Assembly (NCBI GenBank): GCA_031372765.1
Contig: JANMLW010000090.1
Location: 1 to 6,371 of the forward strand
Length of the DNA: 6,371 nt
DNA from: JADCCX01 sp031372765
GTDB taxonomy: Bacteria; Pseudomonadota; Alphaproteobacteria; Rhizobiales; Beijerinckiaceae
Reading direction: 5' to 3'
The notes under the pieces are model-generated. The model ran no database searches. It had not been told where the DNA came from and saw only the letters and a list, made by a program, of their open reading frames with translations. The position numbers and the translations under genes are program-made. This document shows, one piece after another, positions 1 to 5,212 of this stretch (the stretch's first letter is position 1; every line of letters begins with the position of its first letter).

Positions 1-240
1 CCTGCGCGGCGGGGGCCTGTCACGGAAACCACCACTGGAGGGCCGATCACCAAACGAACGGCCTTCAGTGCGCGGCGGTCTGTCGCCACCATCGCGGCTG
101 AACTGGCGTGGTGGCCTGTCATCACCGTCCCTGCGCGGCGGGGGTCTGTCACGGAAACCACCGCTGGAGGGCCGATCACCAAACGAGCGGCTTTCAGTGC
201 GCGGCGGTCTGTCACCACCATCGCGGCTGAACTGGCGTGG
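1..240 (-). repeat. 129-bp tandem repeat encoding 43-residue tail units of the pseudouridine synthase
   Basis: Copy A is 1-129 and copy B is 130 to about 240. Over the first 111 positions I count five differences, at 16, 34, 58, 63 and 85. The period is a multiple of three, so the reading frame is kept. Each unit encodes the sub-motifs RDGGDRPPR, SFGDRPSSGGF and RDRPPPR. A degenerate third copy (GRPPSGGSRDRPP) lies at about 241-282. The array may continue past the left edge of the window. Confidence 0.9.
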
Positions 241-1785
241 AGGCGGCCGATCGCGGGAGCCACCACTGGGCGGACGCCCCCTGCCTTCGTCACGATCCCG
301 AAAGGTGCGTCGCGGTACTTCTTCTTCCGCCGGTGCGTCACGCACGATGCGCGATACATGCACCTTGCGGCCTGCCCGGTCTGCAGTATGGCCCTCCTCA
401 ACGCGCAGGGACTTGTCTTCGCCATAGACGGCAGCCTGGCGGCGCTCGCCGAAACCTTCCTTGTCCAATCGTCTGTGGCGCGGCTTGGGCGGGGCCTCAT
501 CGTCGCGGTCACGGTAGACATTGCGTTCGGATGGCTTCTCACTGCGCACACCGGGAGGTGGCGCATAAGGATCGGTCAGGTCTGTCAGTACGCGGACATC
601 CGCCGGTTCGGATTGTTCGCCAACAAAGCGTGTTGGGGGACGCCTGTCATCGCGTCTGTCGTCACGGTCACGATTGAAGCGACCTTCGTCACGTGGCTTT
701 GCAAAGCGTTCGCGCTCGGGCGCTTCGCTAACCACGCGGTCGATGCGGGGACCCTCAAAATTGACACCGGCTTCCGTGGCCAACCGCTCGCCTAACTGGT
801 CGCGCAGCATACGTGTGCGGATTTCCTCGGCAGCACCTTCGCGGATATCCCCCAACTGGAAGGGCCCGAACGAGACACGGATCAGGCGGTTAACCTTCAG
901 ACCAAGGTGTTCAAGAACAACCTTCACTTCGCGGTTCTTGCCTTCGCGCAAATCCAGCGTCAACCAGGCATTCGCTCCTTGCGTACGGTCAAGCGTGGCA
1001 TGAATCGGCTCATAGTCCACGCCGTCGATTGTGATGCCCTTGGCAAGTTCATCCAGTTCCGCCTGTGTGATACTCCCGTGGGCGCGCACCCTGTAGCGGC
1101 GCAACCAGGCAGTATCGGGGTGGGCCAGCACACGCGCCAGACCACCATCGTTGGTCAGAAGCAGCAGACCCTCGGTGTTGATGTCCAACCGGCCAATCGA
1201 GACAACGCGCGGCAAGTCCTCCGGCAGGTTGTCAAAAACTGTTGGCCGACCCTCCGGATCACGCGCCGTGGTCACCAGACCCACCGGTTTGTGATAGAGC
1301 CAGAGGCGCGTACGCTCCATTTCGGGCATCAGGTCCCCGTCGATGGATACCTTGTCTGTGGGCGTGATGTTGAGCGCGGGACTATCGATAACCGTGCCGT
1401 TGACGCTGACGCGACCCTCGGCAATCCATTCCTCGGCATCACGACGGGAGCACAGTCCTGCCCGCGCCATCACCTTGGCGATGCGTTCACCCGCAAAATC
1501 CGAAGCCTCTTCATCGCGCTTGGGTACGGCCCGAGCGGGTGCAGAGTTTGTAGGCGCTGGTCGCGATCCCTCGAAACGAGGCTTCTCCGCAAACCGCGGC
1601 TTGTCGCCATAGGGTCGCGGCGGCGCACCATCACGTCCTTCATAGGGCTTTTGCCCCGCATATGGCTTGCGAAAAGGCTTGTCATCGCCACCACGGGGAC
1701 GGAAGGGCTTGTCACCATCACGGCGAGGAGGCCTTCCGGGTCCACCACTGCTGGGTGGACGTCCATTATTTCTATCATCACGCAT
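1..1785 (-). CDS. rluB: RsuA/RluB-family rRNA pseudouridine synthase with long disordered tail (partial, C-terminus off the left edge)
   Basis: Isomerises a specific uridine in ribosomal RNA to pseudouridine; RluB acts on 23S rRNA. The minus frame is open from ATG at 1785 to position 1 without a stop, giving 595 residues. An AGGA at 1790-1793 lies 4 nt before the start. Residues 1-95 are a basic Gly/Pro/Arg/Lys/Asp linker. Residues 96 to about 150 form an S4 RNA-binding domain (GERIAKVMARAGLCSRRDAE). Residues 156 to about 320 are the catalytic domain, with GRLDINTEGLLLLTN holding the expected catalytic Asp201, then GKNREV and NRLIRVSFGPFQLG. From about residue 336 on, at least 260 residues are charged, Arg/Asp/Pro/Gly-rich and probably disordered, ending in tandem 43-residue repeats. 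E. coli RluB is about 290 residues, so the extensions roughly double the protein. The family is certain; the exact target (RluB rather than RsuA, RluE or RluF) is inferred from the S4 domain and the motif set. Confidence 0.93.
   Translation of the reverse strand, partial: MRDDRNNGRPPSSGGPGRPPRRDGDKPFRPRGGDDKPFRKPYAGQKPYEGRDGAPPRPYGDKPRFAEKPRFEGSRPAPTNSAPARAVPKRDEEASDFAGERIAKVMARAGLCSRRDAEEWIAEGRVSVNGTVIDSPALNITPTDKVSIDGDLMPEMERTRLWLYHKPVGLVTTARDPEGRPTVFDNLPEDLPRVVSIGRLDINTEGLLLLTNDGGLARVLAHPDTAWLRRYRVRAHGSITQAELDELAKGITIDGVDYEPIHATLDRTQGANAWLTLDLREGKNREVKVVLEHLGLKVNRLIRVSFGPFQLGDIREGAAEEIRTRMLRDQLGERLATEAGVNFEGPRIDRVVSEAPERERFAKPRDEGRFNRDRDDRRDDRRPPTRFVGEQSEPADVRVLTDLTDPYAPPPGVRSEKPSERNVYRDRDDEAPPKPRHRRLDKEGFGERRQAAVYGEDKSLRVEEGHTADRAGRKVHVSRIVRDAPAEEEVPRRTFRDRDEGRGRPPSGGSRDRPPPRQFSRDGGDRPPRTESRSFGDRPSSGGFRDRPPPRRDGDDRPPRQFSRDGGDRPPRTEGRSFGDRPSSGGFRDRPPPRR
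1740..1760. other. Perfect 7-bp inverted repeat (hairpin) in the 5' coding end of the pseudouridine synthase gene
   Basis: GTCCACC (1740-1746) and GGTGGAC (1754-1760) are perfect reverse complements around a 7-nt loop. The hairpin covers about codons 9-16 of the minus-strand gene and lies 53-73 nt upstream of the tadA start on the plus strand. It could shape either message, but Gly/Pro-rich coding sequence also yields such pairs by chance, so a function is only a possibility. Confidence 0.35.
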
Positions 1786-1802
1786 GGCGTCCTGTTATCA
1801 GC

Positions 1803-1807
1803 AAGGA
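1803..1807 (+). promoter_or_regulatory. Ribosome binding site that decides the tadA start
   Basis: AAGGA lies 6 nt before ATG 1814. The in-frame ATGs at 1784 and 1808 lack a properly spaced site. ATG 1838 has only a weak AGG upstream. Confidence 0.65.
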
Positions 1808-1813
1808 ATGGGT

Positions 1814-2290
1814 ATGGCGAGTGACGTTTCAGGTCAGATGGGCCAAAAATCGTTCTGGGACCTGGCTTTTGACCAAGCCAGGGCAGCGGCGGGCCGTGGC
1901 GAGACGCCGGTTGGTGCCGTTATTGTCCAAAACAGTGCCGTTCTGGCTGCCGCCGGAAATCGCACACTGGAGCTCAAAGACCCTACAGCCCATGCCGAAG
2001 TGCTGGCTATCCGCATGGCCTGCGAGAGGATTGGCAGCGAGCGGCTGCCCGAGGCTGATCTTTATGTGACTCTGGAGCCCTGCACATTATGTGCTGGGGC
2101 TATTTCCTTTGCCCGCATCAGACGGCTCTATTTCGCTGCGAGCGATAGCAAGGGTGGCGCGGTGGAAAACGGCGTGCGCTTCTTTGAGGCGCCAAGCTGT
2201 CATCATCGACCGGAGGTTTATGGCGGATTTCGTGAAAGTGAGGCGGCTCTGCTGTTGCGGCAGTTTTTCGCGGAACGGCGCGCACGGTAA
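1814..2290 (+). CDS. tadA: tRNA-specific adenosine-34 deaminase TadA
   Basis: Cytosolic zinc deaminase that converts A34 in the wobble position of tRNA-Arg(ACG) to inosine; it is normally essential in bacteria. With the chosen start it has 158 residues, typical of TadA. The N-terminal GETPVGAVIV strand is followed by the HAE zinc/proton-shuttle motif (His60, Glu62) in DPTAHAEVLAIR and the PCTLC zinc motif (Cys90, Cys93) in TLEPCTLCAGAI. The C-terminus EVYGGFRESEAALLLRQFF fits TadA better than cytosine or guanine deaminases. It is divergent from the pseudouridine synthase gene, with only 28 bp between the two start codons, and ends just before a terminator. ATG 1838 (giving MGQKSFWDLA) is a possible alternative start and would lose no domain. 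Confidence 0.93.
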   Translation: MASDVSGQMGQKSFWDLAFDQARAAAGRGETPVGAVIVQNSAVLAAAGNRTLELKDPTAHAEVLAIRMACERIGSERLPEADLYVTLEPCTLCAGAISFARIRRLYFAASDSKGGAVENGVRFFEAPSCHHRPEVYGGFRESEAALLLRQFFAERRAR

Positions 2291-2304
2291 TCTTTCAATA
2301 CCGC

Positions 2305-2332
2305 AAAACGCCGGGTTTGAACCCGGCGCTTT
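2305..2332. terminator. Bidirectional intrinsic terminator between convergent genes
   Basis: A perfect 8-bp GC-rich stem, CGCCGGGT (2309-2316) and ACCCGGCG (2321-2328), has a TTGA loop. It is preceded by AAAA (2305-2308) and followed by CTTT on the plus strand, so each strand gives a stem followed by a short U-run. It starts 15 nt after the tadA stop and sits 23 nt beyond the stop of the convergent repeat-protein gene, so it probably ends both transcripts. Confidence 0.82.
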
Positions 2333-2354
2333 AAATTTCGAGTACAGTCAACCG

Positions 2355-3089
2355 TCAGTGATGACGGTAATGCGCGCTGCGACCAACAGGCTGCCAGCTG
2401 GCTGTCGGTGGGGCCACCATTTCCGAACGATGACGGGTAGCGTATTCAGCCGGAATGACCTGGTGGTGAATTTGTGCCGGAAGAACGAGCACATGGCGTG
2501 CCTGCGCACCGTAAACAGCCGGAACCGTTTCATGATAGACCCGCTCCGGGCGCACCATCACCTGCCTTGCCTGCGCTTCGTAGATGGCAGGAACCGTGTG
2601 GTGAATCACCTGCGCCGGGCGCACGACCACAGTCTTGTGACGGGTGGCATACTGGGCAGGAATCTTCACCCAGCAGCCGACTTCGTGGCCATGGGCATCG
2701 CGGGTCACCTGCCATTCCTTGCGGGGCGGTGAAACCATCACCGTTTCAGCCACTGTGCCGAGCTGGGCAGGGATTTCACGGGCAACGGAGTGGGCTGGAC
2801 GCACCATCACCTTTTCATGCACCACGCCGTATTCAGCTGGAATGGCACGGGCAACAGTCTGGGCCGGGCGCACCACGACCCTTTCATGCACAGTGCCGTA
2901 CTGGGCAGGGGAAACATGGGCTATCGTCTGCGGCGGGCGGACAACAACCGTTTCAGCAACCGTGCGGAACTGGGCAGGATGCACCACTTTCTGGTAGCAC
3001 GTGCGGCAACCAGCTTCACCGGCCTGCGAGAACGATACACTGGCAAGCAGCGTAGCAGCGGCCAGTGAAGATGTGAGAATACGGGACAT
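2355..3089 (-). CDS. Secreted protein of eight ~23-residue PAxY...VxVRP repeats, function unknown
   Basis: I do not recognise a named family. The start ATG 3089 is chosen because AGGAG lies 5 nt upstream; it gives 244 residues beginning with a clear signal peptide (MSRILTSSLAAATLLASVSFSQA, cleavage expected after Ala23). An in-frame ATG 33 nt upstream lacks this site and would bury the signal. The mature protein begins GEAGCRTC, with Cys28 and Cys31. It then consists almost entirely of tandem units starting at residues 38, 61, 84, 107, 144, 167, 190 and 213, with consensus PAxYxTVxExVxVRPAxxxxxxI. Units 4 and 8 depart from consensus with PPxxxWQ, and unit 4 carries an extra 14-residue segment containing Cys139. 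The alternating Val pattern suggests beta strands. The tail is His-rich (AHYRHH). It stands alone with its own AT-rich upstream region and a terminator. A periplasmic or cell-surface role is likely from the signal peptide; anything further would be a guess. Confidence 0.8.
   Translation of the reverse strand: MSRILTSSLAAATLLASVSFSQAGEAGCRTCYQKVVHPAQFRTVAETVVVRPPQTIAHVSPAQYGTVHERVVVRPAQTVARAIPAEYGVVHEKVMVRPAHSVAREIPAQLGTVAETVMVSPPRKEWQVTRDAHGHEVGCWVKIPAQYATRHKTVVVRPAQVIHHTVPAIYEAQARQVMVRPERVYHETVPAVYGAQARHVLVLPAQIHHQVIPAEYATRHRSEMVAPPTASWQPVGRSAHYRHH
2358..2978 (-). repeat. Eight tandem 69-bp coding repeats (diverged)
   Basis: The repeats of the secreted protein are visible at DNA level: the plus strand shows recurring CTGGGC(A/C)GG and CGCACCA(C/T) blocks about 69 bp apart. 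Seven spacings are 69 bp; one is 111 bp because unit 4 contains an insert. Copies have diverged considerably, which points to an old array rather than recent slippage. Confidence 0.8.
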
Positions 3090-3094
3090 GGTTT

Positions 3095-3099
3095 CTCCT
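3095..3099 (-). promoter_or_regulatory. Ribosome binding site that sets the start of the repeat protein
   Basis: AGGAG on the minus strand is separated from ATG 3089 by 5 nt. It supports this ATG over the upstream in-frame ATG at 3122. Confidence 0.75.
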
Positions 3100-3144
3100 G
3101 AACTGATCGGGAGGATACGCAATCTTCCCTTGATGTCAGGTATT

Positions 3145-3172
3145 ACAATAGCAATAAATTCAAACGCTGCAA
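3145..3172 (-). promoter_or_regulatory. Candidate sigma-70 promoter of the repeat protein gene
   Basis: Minus-strand TTGCAG (3167-3172) and TATTGT (3145-3150) are separated by 16 bp, in a markedly AT-rich stretch 56-83 nt upstream of the start codon. The match is imperfect, and AT-rich DNA gives such hits easily. Confidence 0.3.
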
Positions 3173-3285
3173 TTTCGCAAGCAATTCAAAGTAAATTTAA
3201 CGATTGCAAGTCCCTAAAATGGACATTTTATTGGAAAATGTATCAAAATGATCATTTAATAGTTGCGATGTATCGAATTGAAGCA

Positions 3286-3795
3286 TCAGATCTCCAGTTT
3301 GAAGGGTGTGCCCTCAAAGCAGTCAACACCACGTCCGATAGCTTCAGCCGCCTTGTAGAGCGTGCCCTTGCGTTTCAGGATCTGGTCCGCCACGGCCACA
3401 AGCCGCAGATTGGGTGTCGCAGTGGGTGATCTGGCCCGGATCAGTTGTGCCACTTCCCGGGCGTCGCGGCCAGGGTTGAGAGCGCAGGCCGCGATCAGTG
3501 CCCCGGCTGTCGAGCGGCTGACACCGGCATAGCAGTGGATGATCATGGGTTGCGCACGGTCCCAGCGCTGCACGAAGTCCAGCAATTGCTGCACATGCGC
3601 CTCACCGGGGATGATATGGCCGTCCATGGGTTCGATGATATCGCTGATGCCGATATAGAGATGATTGTCGGCGGGGATGCTGACCGGGCGTTCCACCGGT
3701 GTGCGTTCGTTGATCAATGTCAGCACATGGCTGGCGTTGATGCTGGTCGTGGTGCGGGCCAGTTTGGCGAGGGAACAGACTTGAAGGTAGGGCAT
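3286..3795 (-). CDS. Tyrosine/dual-specificity phosphatase-like protein
   Basis: Predicted cytosolic Cys-dependent phosphatase of 169 residues. The signature HCYAGVSRS (residues 87-95) is the CX5R P-loop, with nucleophile Cys88 and phosphate-binding Arg94. Asp52 or Asp58 in the upstream segment DIIEPMDGH is a candidate general acid. The body resembles the compact 'tyrosine phosphatase family' proteins annotated in rhizobia and Brucella. It is the last gene of the minus-strand operon, 15 nt after the HD-domain gene. No good ribosome binding site precedes ATG 3795, so translation may depend on the upstream gene. The substrate (phosphoprotein, nucleotide or lipid) cannot be told from sequence. 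Confidence 0.82.
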   Translation of the reverse strand: MPYLQVCSLAKLARTTTSINASHVLTLINERTPVERPVSIPADNHLYIGISDIIEPMDGHIIPGEAHVQQLLDFVQRWDRAQPMIIHCYAGVSRSTAGALIAACALNPGRDAREVAQLIRARSPTATPNLRLVAVADQILKRKGTLYKAAEAIGRGVDCFEGTPFKLEI

Positions 3796-3810
3796 GTGAG
3801 TGGTTCTGCG

Positions 3811-4419
3811 CTATTTTGCGGCATTTGGAAACAGCTGGCCAAAGCGCAGCATGAAGGCTTTTTCGGCGTGTTCCGTGGTCCAGGGTTGCAGCATGATCAT
3901 GATCCGCTGGGGTAAAGCCTCCGGCTTGCCGAAGAATACGGCGGCTTCCGCGGTGGAAAATCCAGCCAGATGCGTTGCCTCCTGAAAAGCCGCAATCGAA
4001 TCCGCCTCCTTTGTCAGGGTACGGACGGGCCCCTTGAGTTCAGGAGGCAGGCCAAAGCGGATCATCACCGCTGCCAGAATACGGGCCTCGACGCCCTTGT
4101 AGGCATCACCCAGCACAGCCTTGAATGGGGAAATGATATCACCGATGACATATTCCGCCGCATCATGCAGCAGCAAGGTCAGTGCGGTTGTATCAGGCAG
4201 GCCAACACGCCTGTGCTGCGCGATGGCCTCTACGAGAAGGGAATGCTGCGCCACGGAAAACGGATAGGGGCCTGATGTCTGGCCGTTCCAGCGTGCCACG
4301 CGGGCCAATCCATGGGCTATATCCTCGATCTCGATGTCAAAGGGCGACGGATCAAGCAGATCGAGCCGCCGCCCGGAGAGCATCCGCTGCCAGGCGCGGG
4401 GAGGAGAGGCTTTCGGCAT
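3811..4419 (-). CDS. YfbR-like HD-domain phosphohydrolase (probable 5'-nucleotidase)
   Basis: Metal-dependent phosphohydrolase of 202 residues. HD-domain ligands are visible: His59 (SVAQHS), His85-Asp86 (LLLHDAAEY) and Asp140 (KEADS). ARW at residues 42-44, followed by the SVAQHS helix, and HDAAEYVIGDIISPFK match the layout of E. coli YfbR, a 5'-deoxyribonucleotidase; nucleoside-monophosphate dephosphorylation is therefore the likely activity, by family analogy. Its ATG overlaps the tag stop codon as TGATG, and no ribosome binding site is seen, so translation is probably coupled to tag. The 202-residue length is close to YfbR. HD proteins vary widely in substrate, so the nucleotidase role is inference. 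Confidence 0.85.
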   Translation of the reverse strand: MPKASPPRAWQRMLSGRRLDLLDPSPFDIEIEDIAHGLARVARWNGQTSGPYPFSVAQHSLLVEAIAQHRRVGLPDTTALTLLLHDAAEYVIGDIISPFKAVLGDAYKGVEARILAAVMIRFGLPPELKGPVRTLTKEADSIAAFQEATHLAGFSTAEAAVFFGKPEALPQRIMIMLQPWTTEHAEKAFMLRFGQLFPNAAK

Positions 4420-5042
4420 CAGCGGATTGTTACCGATCTTGCCATCTCCGCCACTTCCGCATGGCGGTAGCAGCCGACAAGATGGTCATTGACCAATCCG
4501 CAAGCCTGCATGAAGGCATAGACGATTGTGGGGCCACAGAAGGTGAAGCCACGGGATTTCAGGTCTTTCGAGATCATCTGGCTGATTTTTGTTTCCGCCT
4601 GCGCCTCAACCCGGGATGTGAGGTTGTTCTGGATGGGTTTGCCATCCACATGCTTCCACAGATAGTTGGCAAAGCCCTCTTTCGCCTCAATCTCCAGAAA
4701 AACGCGTGCCGAAGGAATGATGCCCTGAATTTTGGCCCGGTTGCGGACGATACCTGCATCCTGCATCAGATTTGCGAGCTTTTCAGGCGTGTAATTCACC
4801 ATGCTTTGCGCGTTGAAACCGTCGAAGGCCTTGCGGAAATTCTCGCGCTTGCGCAGAATCGTGATCCACGACAGGCCCGCCTGAAAACCGTCCAGCACCA
4901 GTTTTTCAAACAAGGCGCGGCTGTCCGTTTCCGGTACGCCCCAGTCCGTATCATGATACTGCACATAGAGCGGATCGGTGCCCGGCCACCAGCAGCGGGT
5001 CCTTCCATCGGGATGGTCAATGAGGCTGATGGGCGTGGTCAT
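4419..5042 (-). CDS. tag: DNA-3-methyladenine glycosylase I
   Basis: Excises 3-methyladenine from alkylated DNA, the first step of base-excision repair. The start at 5042 is chosen because AGGA (minus strand, 5049-5052) lies 6 nt upstream; the alternative ATG 5072 has no such site and would add ten residues. The product has 207 residues. The zinc ligands of the Tag family are present: Cys17 (TRCWW), His30 (YHDTDWG), His187 and Cys191 (NDHLVGCYRH). The core LDGFQAGLSWITILRKREN is diagnostic; it has Asp51 where E. coli Tag has Glu38, a conservative change. It is the first gene of the operon tag, HD hydrolase, phosphatase, and its stop overlaps the next start by one base. Confidence 0.95.
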   Translation of the reverse strand: MTTPISLIDHPDGRTRCWWPGTDPLYVQYHDTDWGVPETDSRALFEKLVLDGFQAGLSWITILRKRENFRKAFDGFNAQSMVNYTPEKLANLMQDAGIVRNRAKIQGIIPSARVFLEIEAKEGFANYLWKHVDGKPIQNNLTSRVEAQAETKISQMISKDLKSRGFTFCGPTIVYAFMQACGLVNDHLVGCYRHAEVAEMARSVTIR

Positions 5043-5048
5043 GTGCAG

Positions 5049-5052
5049 TCCT
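5049..5052 (-). promoter_or_regulatory. Ribosome binding site that decides the tag start
   Basis: AGGA on the minus strand with 6 nt spacing to ATG 5042. Nothing comparable precedes ATG 5072. Confidence 0.6.
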
Positions 5053-5077
5053 GATTCGTAAAATGCTTTCATGAACT

Positions 5078-5212
5078 ATGGGATGGATGGTTATCGGAGT
5101 CACTGTCTGGTGTGTCGTTATCTTGCCAAGCCTTGCTGTGCTGATTACCACTCTTGCGTGCGTAATGCCGCGTCTTGAGCGGCGACGGCAGGGAGCGTTT
5201 GATGGCAACTGA
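5078..5212 (+). CDS. Possible 44-residue single-pass membrane peptide
   Basis: A short plus-strand frame lies in the tag/ABC divergent spacer. Residues 1-30 are strongly hydrophobic (VIGVTVWCVVILPSLAVLI core) with no charge, followed by the cytosolic-type basic stretch PRLERRRQG. This is the pattern of a small inner-membrane protein with the N-terminus outside. Its 3' end overlaps the ABC ATPase start region by 11 nt, which would allow translational coupling. Against it: no ribosome binding site precedes ATG 5078, and ATG 5087 has only a poor GGGA. I recognise no family. It may be real or simply a hydrophobic frame by chance. Confidence 0.35.
   Translation: MGWMVIGVTVWCVVILPSLAVLITTLACVMPRLERRRQGAFDGN
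5191..5195 (+). promoter_or_regulatory. Ribosome binding site of the ABC ATPase gene
   Basis: GGGAG lies 6 nt before ATG 5202. This favours that ATG over the upstream in-frame TTG codons at 5175 and 5199. Confidence 0.65.

Larger units (their letters stand above)
3090..3285. other. AT-rich intergenic region with two small palindromes
   Basis: These 196 bp separate the phosphatase stop from the repeat-protein start and are far richer in A/T than the rest of the window. They contain ACATTTT/AAAATGT (3223-3229 and 3235-3241, loop ATTGG) and the perfect 12-bp palindrome AAATGATCATTT (3246-3257). No convincing coding frame is present. The region probably holds the promoter of the repeat protein; the palindromes could be operators, but no known operator is recognised. 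I see no GC-rich terminator for the phosphatase operon here. Confidence 0.55.

Noticed and set aside
1..240. CRISPR array
   Set aside because: The repeat has a 129-bp period with no distinct spacers and is in frame with the pseudouridine synthase tail.
1667..1813. N-terminal extension of TadA of about 49 residues
   Set aside because: The extension is a reverse reading of the pseudouridine synthase linker, and ATG 1814 has a well-placed ribosome binding site and gives the usual TadA length.
907..1824. 305-residue plus-strand open frame
   Set aside because: It lies antisense to the well-supported pseudouridine synthase domain, has no recognisable motif, and runs into tadA in another frame.
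2091..3068. Several long plus-strand frames (about 90-210 residues)
   Set aside because: They are shadows of tadA and of the minus-strand repeat gene. A 69-bp repeat, being a multiple of three, keeps antisense frames open as well.
3223..3241. Intrinsic terminator for the phosphatase operon
   Set aside because: The stem is AT-rich and short, with no U-run suited to termination; an operator-like palindrome is equally likely.
4182..5054. 290-residue plus-strand open frame
   Set aside because: It is antisense to tag and the HD gene, both of which have full catalytic motif sets; its own translation shows no domain.
5071..5178. 35-residue Cys-rich plus-strand frame (CLVC, PCC motifs)
   Set aside because: It has no ribosome binding site and no known pattern, and it competes with the more protein-like hydrophobic frame at 5078-5212.
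5043..5201. Promoter of the tag operon (minus-strand TTGGCA at 5124-5129)
   Set aside because: No acceptable -10 box lies at the right distance, so I did not call it.
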